From JAIRNF01 sp031550925 (GTDB taxonomy: Bacteria; Bacteroidota; Bacteroidia; Bacteroidales; UBA932): 64,000 bases of DNA. The translations under genes and the position numbers were made by a program. Positions 42,321 through 50,762 of the stretch are shown one piece after another. The stretch lies in the NCBI GenBank assembly GCA_031550925.1, contig JAVBOE010000017.1, positions 1 to 64,000 of the forward strand, written 5' to 3'. A model generated the notes under the pieces. It ran no database searches. It was not told where the DNA came from and worked only from the letters and a program-made list of their open reading frames with translations. Numbering within the stretch: position 1 is the stretch's first letter; the number at the start of each line of letters is the position of its first letter.

Positions 42321-42394
42321 CGGGGTGTAGCGCAGTTGGCTAGCGCGCCACGTTCGGGACGTGGAGGCCGAAGGTTCGAGTCCTTTCACCCCGA
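42321..42394 (+). tRNA. tRNA-Pro (anticodon CGG)
   Basis: 74 bases. Acceptor CGGGGTG pairs with CACCCCG plus discriminator A; anticodon arm CCACG-TTCGGGA-CGTGG gives CGG; T arm GGTTCGAGTCC. CCA is not encoded. A short open frame (42147-42398) over this gene is spurious. Confidence 0.97.
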
Positions 42395-42589
42395 CTAATA
42401 TTCTGAACGACAGATTCTCAGAAAGTTATCTTGTTGTTTTTTTGCCAAGATACACTTTAGATACAATTAAAAATATCCTACGTGTTTAACGGCTTTTTCC
42501 AGCGGAATTTTTTTTATAGTGAAGAGGTTAAATTTTTTAGACAACCTCTCCCTATAAATTTTATACCTTGCGGTTAAAATCTTTTACTT

Positions 42590-43867
42590 ATGCCTAGCGA
42601 AGAGTTTTTGCAGTTTATCTGGAAGTTTGGCCTTTTTGATAAGGAAAATCTTTTTACCGTTGATGGACGAAAAGTAGAGGTTGTCTCCCTAGGCATACAC
42701 AACAGCGATGCAGGTCCTGATTTTTTGAATACAAGGCTAAAAATTGACGATACCTTGTGGGCAGGAAATGTTGAGGTACACAAGCAATCTTCTGATTGGA
42801 ACAAGCATAAGCACAGCTCCGATAAGGCCTATAACAATGTAATACTTCACGTTGTTGGGCGGTATGATACACCTACCATACAAGAGAATGGTGCTATTGT
42901 TCCAATAGTTGAGCTGCCATATTCTCTAAGTTTAGAGCAGAAGTATATAGAGTTGGTTGGCTCAAAGCCAATAACAGCATGTCGTCCATTCATCTCATCA
43001 ATCGAGCCGTTTCCGCTTAAAAGTTTTTTGAGCAGGGTATTGGTAGAACGGTTGGAGATGAAATCTGAGCGTTTGGTAGCCATACTCAACCAAACAAATA
43101 ACGATTGGACAGAGGTTTTTTATCGCACGCTGTTTCGTTCGTTTGGGTTTAGCATAAATGCTATTCCGTTCGAAATGCTTGCGCAGCAAACACCCTTGCT
43201 GAGTATTGCCAAGCATCGTAGTTCATTAGTTCAGCTGGAGGCTTTGCTGTTTGGGCAGGCAGGTTTCTTAGATACAAAGCCCGTAGATGATTATCACGCC
43301 AAGCTGAAAGAAGAATACGCCTTTCTTCAGAATAAGTTTAAGCTGAAGCCAATAGAAAAACATTTGTGGAAATTTCTGCGTCTCCGTCCAAGTAATTTTC
43401 CTACCATTCGTATAGCTCAGCTGGCATATTTGATGCACTATTCAAGCCATATAGTAGATAGCATAATCTCGTATAAAAATATCGACGATTACTTCAACCT
43501 GTTTGATATAAAGACTTCGGAGTATTGGGAAACACACTACGGTTTTGGCGTAGAGTCTAAGCAAAAGGTAAAGCAGCTGGGAAAGCAATCTATAGAACGA
43601 ATTATTTCTAACGCAGTAGTTCCTTTCATCTTTACATACGGGAGGATGAGAGCTAATGAAGAGCTGCAAGATAAAGCATTGACACTATTAGAGTCATTAA
43701 CTCCCGAGAGCAATGCGATTATTGAAGAATGGGCAGCTGCCGGAATTAAGGCAGAAAATGCATTCTTTAGTCAAGCTTTGTTGCAGCTAAAACAATCTTA
43801 CTGCGATAAGCAAAAGTGCCTCTCATGCTTTATTGGCAGCCGGATGTTTATAGAAAAGACACCTTAA
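42590..43867 (+). CDS. DUF2851 family protein
   Basis: 425 residues, cytoplasmic, no signal peptide. It matches the Bacteroidota-wide DUF2851 family: FLQFIWKFGLFDK, then GIHNSDAGPDFLNTRLKID and NVEVHKQSSDWNKHKH near the N-terminus, a fold that looks nuclease-like but whose role is unknown to me. The C-terminus has a Cys cluster, KQKCLSCFIGSRMF, which could bind metal. It is one of the conserved orphan genes of this phylum. A repeat block with CCCCTAAA sequences follows. Confidence 0.8.
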   Translation: MPSEEFLQFIWKFGLFDKENLFTVDGRKVEVVSLGIHNSDAGPDFLNTRLKIDDTLWAGNVEVHKQSSDWNKHKHSSDKAYNNVILHVVGRYDTPTIQENGAIVPIVELPYSLSLEQKYIELVGSKPITACRPFISSIEPFPLKSFLSRVLVERLEMKSERLVAILNQTNNDWTEVFYRTLFRSFGFSINAIPFEMLAQQTPLLSIAKHRSSLVQLEALLFGQAGFLDTKPVDDYHAKLKEEYAFLQNKFKLKPIEKHLWKFLRLRPSNFPTIRIAQLAYLMHYSSHIVDSIISYKNIDDYFNLFDIKTSEYWETHYGFGVESKQKVKQLGKQSIERIISNAVVPFIFTYGRMRANEELQDKALTLLESLTPESNAIIEEWAAAGIKAENAFFSQALLQLKQSYCDKQKCLSCFIGSRMFIEKTP

Positions 43868-43870
43868 TTA

Positions 43871-44036
43871 CAATGTGTTAATGTGCTAATATGAGAAGGT
43901 GAGAATGAAAAGATGCACTAGCGGGTAGTATGACACAGAGAAAAATGTTTCTGCATGTTGCCCCTAAATCCCCTAAAGGGGACTTTAAACCAGCGCCTCC
44001 GGAAAGTCCCCTTTAGGGGATTTAGGGGTAACATGC
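43871..44036. repeat. Composite repeat: AT-rich box plus CCCCTAAA inverted repeat, copy 3
   Basis: The AT-rich box (43871-43910: CAATGTGTTAATGTGCTAAT onward) is followed by a long inverted repeat at 43951-44036. Each arm begins CTGCATGTT, followed by (A or G)CCCCTAAATCC and CCTAAAGGGGACTTT. Arms are about 36 bases with one mismatch, around a spacer with GCGCCTCCGG. Confidence 0.8.
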
Positions 44037-44085
44037 AGTACGCTGAATGAGGAAATACCCTAAGTCGCTGTACTCTCTTTTTCGC

Positions 44086-44093
44086 TATCTTTG
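44086..44093 (+). promoter_or_regulatory. -7 box of the second NamZ gene
   Basis: TATCTTTG matches TAnnTTTG, 43 bases before the ATG and just after the repeat. Confidence 0.55.
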
Positions 44094-44135
44094 TTTTTAC
44101 AATAAGAGGAATGTTTCACTAATAACTATACTGCT

Positions 44136-45332
44136 ATGAAAAAATTTTTACTTGGGTTAACCATGTTAGGTTGCGTTGTGGGTATGAGCTGCAAAGGAAA
44201 AACCCCGAACGCTGCAACCGATGAGTCCACTAAAATTATTACGGGTGCTGAGCAGCTAGACCAATATCTGCCTTTACTCGAAGGTAAAAAGGTTGGTATG
44301 ATGGGCAACCAAACCTCAGAAATTGATGGTAAGCATTTGGTTGATGTCCTTTTGGAGAAAGGTGTTGATTTAAAGTTTGCCTTTGCTCCGGAGCATGGTT
44401 TCCGTGGCGATATTGAAAGAGGAGAGAAAGTAGATAACGATTTCGATAAGCAAACAGGTCTTCCGCTTTATTCTTTGTATGGAAAGCATGGCAATAACCC
44501 CGATTCGATTGTAGCATCAGTTGATATTATGATTTTTGATATACAAGATGTAGGTGCCCGCTTTTATACATATACTGCCTCAATGCACCGTTTAATGCAG
44601 CTTTGCGCCAATACCAACAAGCCGTTAATAATACTCGATCGTCCTAACCCCAACGGCGATCAGGTGGACGGACCTGTTCGTAAAGACGATAAGTTCAAGT
44701 CGGGCATTAGCTATCATAAGGTTGCCATGATTCACGGATTAACTACCGGAGAATTGGCTCAAATGATTAACGGAGAAGGCTGGCTTGATAATGGCGCACA
44801 ATGCGATATAACCATTATTCCTGTTAAAAATTATACGCATAAAATGCAGTACAAGCTACCGGTTGTTCCTTCGCCCAGCTTACCAACTCAGCTATCAATT
44901 CGCTTATACATGTCGCTTTGCCTATTTGAGGGAACAACCATTAACGAAGGTCGCGGAACCGACTTCCCATTTGAAGTATATGGATATCCCGATCCTTCGT
45001 TTGGTGATTTCACGTTTACACCCGGAGGTCGTCCTGGCGTAAGCGCACATGTTACACAACAAGGTAAGCTATGCTATGGTGTGGATTTACGTGGTTTAAA
45101 TCCAGCAGAAGCAAAATTTACATTGAAGTATGTGCTTGATGCATACCACAAAGTTCCCAATGATTTCTTTTCTCGTCCCGAGTTCTTTGATAAGCTTGCC
45201 GGTACAGATAAGCTGCGCGAGCAGATGATTGCAGGTCTGACAGAAGAACAGATTCGCGACAGCTGGAAAGAAGAGCTTACCGAGTACAAGGCTATGCGTA
45301 AAAAATATTTGTTGTACGAAGATTTTGAATAG
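44136..45332 (+). CDS. NamZ-like exo-beta-N-acetylmuramidase lipoprotein (DUF1343), copy 2
   Basis: 398 residues. A lipoprotein signal (KKFLLGLTMLGCVVGMSC) anchors it to a membrane. DUF1343/NamZ motifs are all present: FAPEHGFRGDIERGE, LDRPNPNGDQVDGPVRK, GRGTDFPFEVYGYPDPS, and the end KYLLYEDFE. It is the closest of the three to copy 1 at 11375, with near-identical C-termini (about the last 50 residues). Family members characterised in Bacillus and Tannerella release MurNAc from the non-reducing end of muropeptides. It has its own promoter; the NYN-LOTUS gene follows after 125 bases. Confidence 0.88.
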   Translation: MKKFLLGLTMLGCVVGMSCKGKTPNAATDESTKIITGAEQLDQYLPLLEGKKVGMMGNQTSEIDGKHLVDVLLEKGVDLKFAFAPEHGFRGDIERGEKVDNDFDKQTGLPLYSLYGKHGNNPDSIVASVDIMIFDIQDVGARFYTYTASMHRLMQLCANTNKPLIILDRPNPNGDQVDGPVRKDDKFKSGISYHKVAMIHGLTTGELAQMINGEGWLDNGAQCDITIIPVKNYTHKMQYKLPVVPSPSLPTQLSIRLYMSLCLFEGTTINEGRGTDFPFEVYGYPDPSFGDFTFTPGGRPGVSAHVTQQGKLCYGVDLRGLNPAEAKFTLKYVLDAYHKVPNDFFSRPEFFDKLAGTDKLREQMIAGLTEEQIRDSWKEELTEYKAMRKKYLLYEDFE

Positions 45333-45457
45333 AACAAAGATTACGTGTTAATGGTTAATCGTTAGCTGAAAAGAAGTAAGTAATTTGATGGTTCAAATTT
45401 TTGAATTACTTATATCTTTAAATTAGTTCAAACTTTTGTTTAATACATCGCTGAGAA

Positions 45458-46231
45458 ATGAAGGGACGTGAAGACATGCAGCTGGCTGTACTTATTGATG
45501 CGGATAACGTAACCTACTCTAACATCAAAGGTATGCTGGAGGAGATTGCGAAAATAGGAAACCCGACAATAAAGAGAATCTACGGAGATTGGACTAAGCC
45601 AGCGGTTTCGGGCTGGAAGCAGCCTTTGTTGGAGAATGCAATAACTCCTATTCAACAGTACAGCTACACTACCGGGAAAAACGCAACAGATTCTGCCATG
45701 ATTATTGATGCCATGGATATTCTGCATAGTCGGCAGGTAGATGGCTTTTGCTTAGTTTCCAGCGACAGCGATTTTACCCGCTTAGCTATTAGGCTGAGGG
45801 AGGCAGGCATGCTGGTAATTGGTATCGGCGAAAGAAAAACACCTCAACCGTTTATTGTTGCTTGCGATAAGTTTATTTACCTCGAGATAATAGGAAGGGC
45901 TGATGATGCAGAAGATGCTGATAAAAGTGTTCGTTCGACTGATACAAAATCAAAAGAAGGCCCAACCGTACATTTCGAGAAGATAGACAAGAAGCTCATT
46001 AAATTGCTAAAAACCTCGGTCGAAGATTTAGCCGACGATAATGGTTGGGCTTTTCTTGGAGATGTTGGTAACCTTATCAGCAAAAAGAAACCCGACTTTG
46101 ATTCGCGTAACTATGGCTTCCCTAAGCTTACACCGTTGTTTAAATCCCTGAAAAAAGATTTTGAAATAGACGAAAGGGATACCGGCGGAGGTGGTCAGAT
46201 AAGACATATTTATGTTAGAGTAAAAAAATAA
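45458..46231 (+). CDS. NYN (PIN-like) nuclease domain protein with C-terminal LOTUS/OST-HTH domain
   Basis: 257 residues. Residues about 8-150 form a NYN domain of the LabA/DUF88 type, a PIN-like RNase fold: LAVLIDADNVTYSN (D14, D16), GKNATDSAMIIDAMDIL and LVSSDSDFTRL provide the acidic metal-binding residues. Residues about 172-255 are a LOTUS/OST-HTH domain (KLIKLLKTSVEDLADDNGWAFLGDVGNLI), an RNA-binding module. Bacterial NYN-LOTUS proteins are predicted RNA-processing enzymes with unknown targets. The third NamZ gene starts 4 bases downstream, so the two are probably co-transcribed. An alternative start is the Met at 45476. Confidence 0.85.
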   Translation: MKGREDMQLAVLIDADNVTYSNIKGMLEEIAKIGNPTIKRIYGDWTKPAVSGWKQPLLENAITPIQQYSYTTGKNATDSAMIIDAMDILHSRQVDGFCLVSSDSDFTRLAIRLREAGMLVIGIGERKTPQPFIVACDKFIYLEIIGRADDAEDADKSVRSTDTKSKEGPTVHFEKIDKKLIKLLKTSVEDLADDNGWAFLGDVGNLISKKKPDFDSRNYGFPKLTPLFKSLKKDFEIDERDTGGGGQIRHIYVRVKK

Positions 46232-46235
46232 ACAG

Positions 46236-47438
46236 ATGAAAAAGCTTATACCAATAGCATTAGTGCTGCTTTTCTTTGTTACAGGTTGCAAAGAAAAGAA
46301 AACCGAAGTAGCCGCACCCGCAATTATGACAGGTGCCGAGCAGCTGGACGAATATCTGCCTTTGCTGGAAGGCAAGACGGTAGGTGTTCTGGGTAACCAG
46401 ACATCTGTTGTTGGCGATCAACATTTGGTAGATGTATTGCTAGAGAAAGGCGTAGATATTAAGTTTGTCTTTGCCCCCGAGCATGGCTTTAGAGGCTCTG
46501 TTACCGGCGGTATTGAGATTAACAATGAGCTGGACGAAAAAACAGGATTACCCATTTATTCAGTGTACGGAACGCATGCAGCTGATGCTAAAAATGCTAC
46601 AACCGACTCCCTAGTTGCTTCGGTAGATGTAATGCTGTTTGATTTGCAGGACGTGGGTGCGCGCTTTTACACCTACATTACATCGTTGCATCAGCTTATG
46701 CAGCTATGTGCCGATAATAATACGCAGCTGATGATACTGGATCGCCCTAACCCCAACGGTGATCAGGTGGACGGACCTGTTCGTAAAAGCGATGACTTTA
46801 AGTCGGATGTCAGCTACCACAAGATCGCAATGGTGCATGGATTAACCGTTGGAGAGCTGGCACAAATGATTAACGGCGAGGGTTGGCTGAACAATGGTAC
46901 TCCCTGCAAGCTTCATGTTGTTAAGGTGAAGAACTACACGCATAAGTCTATGTATGAGATACCAACAATTCCATCGCCCAGCTTGCCCAACCACTTGTCG
47001 ATTCGTCTATATCCGTCGCTATGTTTGTTTGAGGCGACACCTGTAAGCGTTGCGCGTGGTACGGATTTCCCGTTTCAGGCAATAGGATATCCCGATGAAA
47101 CAATGGGCGAATTTACGTTTACACCCGAATCTAGAGAAGGGATGACTACTCCCTTACAGAACGGAAAGCTTTGCTATGGCATAGACTTACGCAACATAAA
47201 TGCCGATAGCGTAAAGTTCTCGCTTAAGTATATCCTCGACTTTTACCAAAAATCACAAGGTAAATTCGAGTTCTTTTCTCGTGCTAAACGCTTCGATCAG
47301 CTTGCCGGAACAGATCAGCTGCAAGAGCAAATTAAAGCCGGATGGACGGAAGAACAAATCCGTGATAGCTGGAAAGACGACCTTGTGGCATATAAGCAAA
47401 TGCGTAAGAAATACCTGCTATACGAGGACTTTGAGTAG
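46236..47438 (+). CDS. NamZ-like exo-beta-N-acetylmuramidase lipoprotein (DUF1343), copy 3
   Basis: 400 residues with a lipoprotein signal ending FVTGC. The same motifs occur (APEHGFRGSVTGG, LDRPNPNGDQVDGPVRK, ARGTDFPFQAIGYPDE, KYLLYEDFE), but it differs more from copies 1 and 2 and carries an insertion around residue 110 (THAADAKNATT). It is joined to the NYN-LOTUS gene with only 4 bases between. The inverted noncoding core B begins about 108 bases after its stop. Confidence 0.88.
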   Translation: MKKLIPIALVLLFFVTGCKEKKTEVAAPAIMTGAEQLDEYLPLLEGKTVGVLGNQTSVVGDQHLVDVLLEKGVDIKFVFAPEHGFRGSVTGGIEINNELDEKTGLPIYSVYGTHAADAKNATTDSLVASVDVMLFDLQDVGARFYTYITSLHQLMQLCADNNTQLMILDRPNPNGDQVDGPVRKSDDFKSDVSYHKIAMVHGLTVGELAQMINGEGWLNNGTPCKLHVVKVKNYTHKSMYEIPTIPSPSLPNHLSIRLYPSLCLFEATPVSVARGTDFPFQAIGYPDETMGEFTFTPESREGMTTPLQNGKLCYGIDLRNINADSVKFSLKYILDFYQKSQGKFEFFSRAKRFDQLAGTDQLQEQIKAGWTEEQIRDSWKDDLVAYKQMRKKYLLYEDFE

Positions 47439-47580
47439 CGTTATATAGATTTTAAGACTTAAGGATTTCAAGACTTAAAGACTTTTTATTGATAATCAAA
47501 ATATTGTCTTTCTTGTAGCTGCAGCTATGTGTTAGGCTTTATATAATCTTTTCAAAGAACGATACAATCAGACTAAATTT

Positions 47581-47620
47581 ATCAAGGGTGGGTGCGTTTA
47601 CCTACCCTTGTTTTGTTTAG
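47581..47620 (+). terminator. Hairpin terminator downstream of the third NamZ gene
   Basis: CAAGGGTGGGT / ACCTACCCTTG with a 6-base loop is followed by TTTTGTTTAGTTTTT. The same hairpin ends the first NamZ gene. Confidence 0.75.
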
Positions 47621-47644
47621 TTTTTGTTTAGTTTATTCTATATA

Positions 47645-47712
47645 GGGTTACCAAGCATGTTACCCTACATGTTACCTTGTATGTAACCATCTATGTTACC
47701 AAGTATGTTACC
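47645..47712 (-). repeat. 12-bp tandem array B (five units plus a partial)
   Basis: Five units, read on the plus strand as AAGCATGTTACC, CTACATGTTACC, TTGTATGTAACC, ATCTATGTTACC and AAGTATGTTACC. The last is followed by TAGAGTAACATAC, completing a palindrome as in array A. Confidence 0.9.
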
Positions 47713-48112
47713 TAGAGTAACATACTTTGACTGTTAATCCGGCTTTTTAATATAATCGGTTACAAAAATCTACAGCTGTTAGCCTGATATTCGTGCGGAT
47801 TATACAGCTATGCTCTCTTATTCAAATCGTTCGGCTACTTATACCTAATAGTACCGGTAGTATGTGTTGATTTGTTAGGCTTACTCGCTTTAAAAAGAGC
47901 TGTTGTTTAGCCGGTTAGCAGCCTGATTTAGTAATCGTACATGCTAAGCAAATATAGGCTAAAAGAGAGGTTTAACCATGTAAATAGAGCATAGGTTTTT
48001 GACATGGTTTTGACAGGAAGAAAAGACAATATGTTAATGTGCTAATATGAAAATGTGAGAATGAAAAATCCAGTTCATGGGTTGATATTACTCCAAAAAG
48101 CCCAGCATGATG

Positions 48113-48182
48113 CCCCTAAATCCCCTAAAGGGGACTTTTTCCGGAGGTACTGGTTTAAAGTCCCCTTTAGGGGATTTAGGGG
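48113..48182. repeat. CCCCTAAA inverted repeat, copy 4
   Basis: CCCCTAAATCCCCTAAAGGG plus GACTTT, with the matching right arm 16-17 bases away across a spacer with CCGGAGGTACTGG. The spacer is inverted relative to copy 3, where it reads CCAGCGCCTCCGG. Confidence 0.8.
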
Positions 48183-48297
48183 CAATTACAAAGTGCTAAA
48201 TTCAACATCTTACATACATTCAGGAGATGTCTCACTACGTTCAACATGGCCTATGTTTTCGCTGTACACATATCGCAATACGCTGCGCCCCCTTTTT

Positions 48298-48335
48298 CGT
48301 GATACTTGATACTTGTGTTTTGATACTATTCAGCC
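48298..48335. repeat. Dispersed GATAC palindromic repeat, copy 4
   Basis: CGTGATACTTGATACTTGTG followed by TTTTGATAC. It mirrors copy 2 at the far end of block A. Confidence 0.65.
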
Positions 48336-48347
48336 TTGCTAAAAAGA

Positions 48348-48383
48348 AAAGAGAGCTGCAATCAACCATTGTAGCTCTCTTTT
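48348..48383. terminator. Terminator of trxA
   Basis: aaagagagctgca / tgtagctctcttt, with A-runs and T-runs on both sides, placed 20 bases after the trxA stop on the minus strand. Confidence 0.8.
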
Positions 48384-48402
48384 ATCCTAGGTAAGCAACG
48401 CT

Positions 48403-48720
48403 TTATAGAAGTGCTTTCAGCTTTTCAACATATACGCTTTTGGCAGCCGAGCCAACCTGTTTGTCAACAACCTTACCATCTTTAAAGAAAAGTACGGTGG
48501 GTATGTTACGGATACCAAACTTTACCGATATTTCGTTGTTAGAATCAACATCTACCTTGCCAATAACAGCTTGTCCTTCAAATTCGGTTGCCATCTCATC
48601 AATAATAGGAGCAACCATACGGCATGGTCCGCACCATTCCGCCCAAAAATCAAGAACAACAGGCTTGCCGGCCTTTTCTACTAATTCTGCAAAGTTTGCT
48701 GTAGTTATTTCTAATGCCAT
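48403..48720 (-). CDS. trxA: Thioredoxin
   Basis: 105 residues and complete. The redox site is WAEWCGPCRM (C30, C33), and the conserved cis-Pro lies in RNIPTVLFFKDGK. No signal peptide, so cytoplasmic. It reduces disulfides in ribonucleotide reductase and other proteins. It is alone between repeat block B and a divergent gene. A -7 box (minus-strand TACTTTTG, 48765-48772) lies 45 bases upstream. Confidence 0.96.
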   Translation of the reverse strand: MALEITTANFAELVEKAGKPVVLDFWAEWCGPCRMVAPIIDEMATEFEGQAVIGKVDVDSNNEISVKFGIRNIPTVLFFKDGKVVDKQVGSAAKSVYVEKLKALL

Positions 48721-48764
48721 AGTTAAAATTTTATCTGGTTATTATGTGATCATTATATTGATAA

Positions 48765-48772
48765 CAAAAGTA
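48765..48772 (-). promoter_or_regulatory. Candidate -7 box of trxA
   Basis: Minus-strand TACTTTTG fits the consensus; no TTTG partner at standard spacing. Confidence 0.45.
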
Positions 48773-48891
48773 CATATTTTTTGTTTATGGATTTCTGTTA
48801 AAATCTGGCATTAATATACCGAAATGGTATAATAAAATCATAAAATGCAATAGGTCTGTTAATTCCGGGTATATACGAAGTCGGCGGCATA

Positions 48892-48923
48892 TTTGCGATT
48901 TTGCCTAGAATAGTGTAGGTTTG
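48892..48923 (+). promoter_or_regulatory. Promoter of the CtpA-like protease gene
   Basis: TTTG (48892-48895), 20-base spacer, TAGGTTTG (48916-48923): a full Bacteroidota consensus match. The ATG lies 26 bases downstream. Confidence 0.75.
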
Positions 48924-48948
48924 TACACTTGTAAACTTTTGAAAGTAA

Positions 48949-50619
48949 ATGATGAGCTCTTTTAGTAAAGCAAAGCATTTGGCCATTGGTATGGCTGTAT
49001 TTTTCTGTGTAGGTATTGGTTCTTTGGCTGCAGCCCCTCCCGATGAGGATTTTAAGGTTGTAAAAAATCTGGATTTGTTCTTTTCGGTTTTTCGTGAGCT
49101 AAAGCTTTTCTATGTTGATGATATTAATTCTGACAAGATTATAACGGATGGTATAGAGGGAATGCTAAGCGAGCTGGATCCTTATACTGAATATATGACC
49201 GAGGAGGAGGCTAAAGATTTTGATGTGGCAACAACCGGAGAGTATGGCGGTATAGGTTCGTTAATTCAGAAATCGGGAGACTATACTAAAATATCGGAAG
49301 TATATAAGGGTTTTCCTGCCGATAAGGCTGGATTGATAGCGGGTGATTTGATGCTGGAAATTGATGGGGTATCGCTGAAAGGTAAATCGACAGAAGAGGT
49401 TAGCAGTATGCTTAAGGGGCAGAAAGGTACCAGCTTTAAGATGAAGGTTGCTAAAGTAAAAACAAAAGATACTGTAAGCATAAAGCTTACAAGAGAAAGA
49501 ATCCATATTTCAGGAATTACATACCACAACGTTTTTCCTAATGGTGTAGGTTACATACGCCTTTCTTCCTTTACGCAGGGGTGTAGCAAAGATTTTCGCA
49601 ATGCTTTTCTCGACCTCAAAAATACAGGAAAGATGAGCTCTCTTGTTATCGACCTGAGAGGAAACGGTGGAGGTGCATTGGACGAAGCCGTAAAGATTGT
49701 TAACCTGTTCGTTCCTAAAGGAACAGAGGTTGTACGCTCTAAAGGACGTATCACAGAGTTTGACAATGTATATAAAGCCGAAGAAGAACCTATAGACACT
49801 GCCGTTCCTATTGCCGTCTTGGTTAATAGCGGAACGGCATCATCATCAGAGATTGTTGCGGGCGCAATACAAGATTTAGACAGGGGGATTGTTGTTGGTA
49901 CTAGAACGTTCGGAAAGGGTTTGATACAGGCTGTAAGACCGCTTAGCTACAACGCCAAGGTAAAAATTACTACAGCTAAATACTATACGCCGAGCGGAAG
50001 GTGTGTGCAGGCGCATAACTTCTCTAAGCGTAATACCGATGGTAGCGTTTCATTCATTCCCGATTCGCTGAAAACAATGTACCATACTAAAGCCGGACGG
50101 GTTGTATATGACGGCGGCGGTATTCTTCCCGATGTGCAAGACTCTATCGAAACATATAGCAATATTTCTGTCAGCTTGTTATTGAGAGGGTTGATATCCG
50201 ATTATTCGGTAAAATATTACTGCGAGCATGCAAGCGTTGCTGCACCTGAAACGTTTACGCTAAGCGATGCCGATTATGCCGATTTTGTGAGCTTTTTAGA
50301 GGGTAAAGAGTACGACTATCAAACTCGCTCGGAGTCTTTGCTAAAACAGCTTAAAACCGCAGTAGAAAAAGAAAAGTATGATGATGTGGTAGAAAAAGAA
50401 ATAGCTGTATTGGAAGAAAAATTGGCTCACGATAAGAAGAAAGATTTGGAAGTATTTAAGCCCGAAATAAAGCAGCTGATAGAAGAAGAAATAGCTGTTT
50501 GCTACTACTACCAGGAGGGTAGGGTTAGGGCGTTACTTAAAGATGATAGCCAGCTTAAAAAGGCGGAAGAATATTTGCTTGCTCCCGCTAAGTATAGCGA
50601 AATACTTTCGGCTAAATAG
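48949..50619 (+). CDS. S41 family C-terminal processing peptidase (CtpA/Prc-like)
   Basis: 556 residues with a signal peptide or anchor (about 10-30, ending LAAAPP). A PDZ domain covers about 95-175 (GGIGSLIQKSG at the start) and the S41 domain about 190-370. Catalytic dyad: Ser in VNSGTASSSEI (S298 by spacing to the Lys) and K323 in RTFGKG. The C-terminal region (about 420-540) is helical and charged. It cleaves periplasmic proteins from the C-terminus, often controlling cell-wall enzymes. The start could be either of two adjacent ATG codons. The promoter is well defined. Confidence 0.92.
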   Translation: MMSSFSKAKHLAIGMAVFFCVGIGSLAAAPPDEDFKVVKNLDLFFSVFRELKLFYVDDINSDKIITDGIEGMLSELDPYTEYMTEEEAKDFDVATTGEYGGIGSLIQKSGDYTKISEVYKGFPADKAGLIAGDLMLEIDGVSLKGKSTEEVSSMLKGQKGTSFKMKVAKVKTKDTVSIKLTRERIHISGITYHNVFPNGVGYIRLSSFTQGCSKDFRNAFLDLKNTGKMSSLVIDLRGNGGGALDEAVKIVNLFVPKGTEVVRSKGRITEFDNVYKAEEEPIDTAVPIAVLVNSGTASSSEIVAGAIQDLDRGIVVGTRTFGKGLIQAVRPLSYNAKVKITTAKYYTPSGRCVQAHNFSKRNTDGSVSFIPDSLKTMYHTKAGRVVYDGGGILPDVQDSIETYSNISVSLLLRGLISDYSVKYYCEHASVAAPETFTLSDADYADFVSFLEGKEYDYQTRSESLLKQLKTAVEKEKYDDVVEKEIAVLEEKLAHDKKKDLEVFKPEIKQLIEEEIAVCYYYQEGRVRALLKDDSQLKKAEEYLLAPAKYSEILSAK

Positions 50620-50762
50620 AAGATAGAGCAATGAACACAGACAAAGGACAAGGGGCAAAAAGAGTTGAAATAAATAGGTAGTATAGAGAAGTCTTTGCTC
50701 TTTCATCCTTGTTCTATAATCTTTTAAATTATATATTTGTAAATACATTAATACCGACAGAT
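50620..50762. other. Low-complexity purine/pyrimidine stretch with the bactofilin promoter
   Basis: Degenerate words agatagagcaatgaacaca and agacaaaggacaagg run before the promoter. Promoter: TTG (50709-50711), 20 bases, TATATTTG (50732-50739). Confidence 0.55.

Larger units (their letters stand above)
47547..48067 (-). repeat. Long inverted repeat, copy B (core)
   Basis: Reverse complement of 10838-11370 with about 97% identity by eye. It includes the NamZ-side hairpin (47581-47608), the 12-bp array, the conserved -7-like box (47949-47956, minus strand) and the AT-rich box. Relative to copy A it lacks one 12-bp unit. Confidence 0.9.
47439..48402. other. Noncoding repeat block B (964-bp gap)
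   Basis: There is no credible gene. It starts with degenerate words TTAAGACTTAAGGATTTC, then holds core B, the 12-bp array B, an AT-rich box (48027-48067), the CCCCTAAA repeat copy 4, a stretch matching the reverse complement of 10575-10670 (for example CTGTACACATATCGCAATACG near 48258), GATAC copy 4 and the trxA terminator. It mirrors block A. Confidence 0.8.

Noticed and set aside
42147..42398. 83-codon frame across the tRNA-Pro(CGG) gene
   Set aside because: It overlaps a well-formed tRNA and the start of an opposite-strand gene.
48055..48309. 84-codon open frame rich in KSPKGDFF / KVPFRGFRG
   Set aside because: It is a translation of the CCCCTAAA inverted repeat; the same false peptide motifs occur at every copy of the repeat.
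10528..48325. Inverted repeats as ends of a composite transposon or genomic island
   Set aside because: The bracketed 36 kb contains core ribosomal genes (rplM, rpsI, rpsB, tsf), and no transposase or integrase is found.
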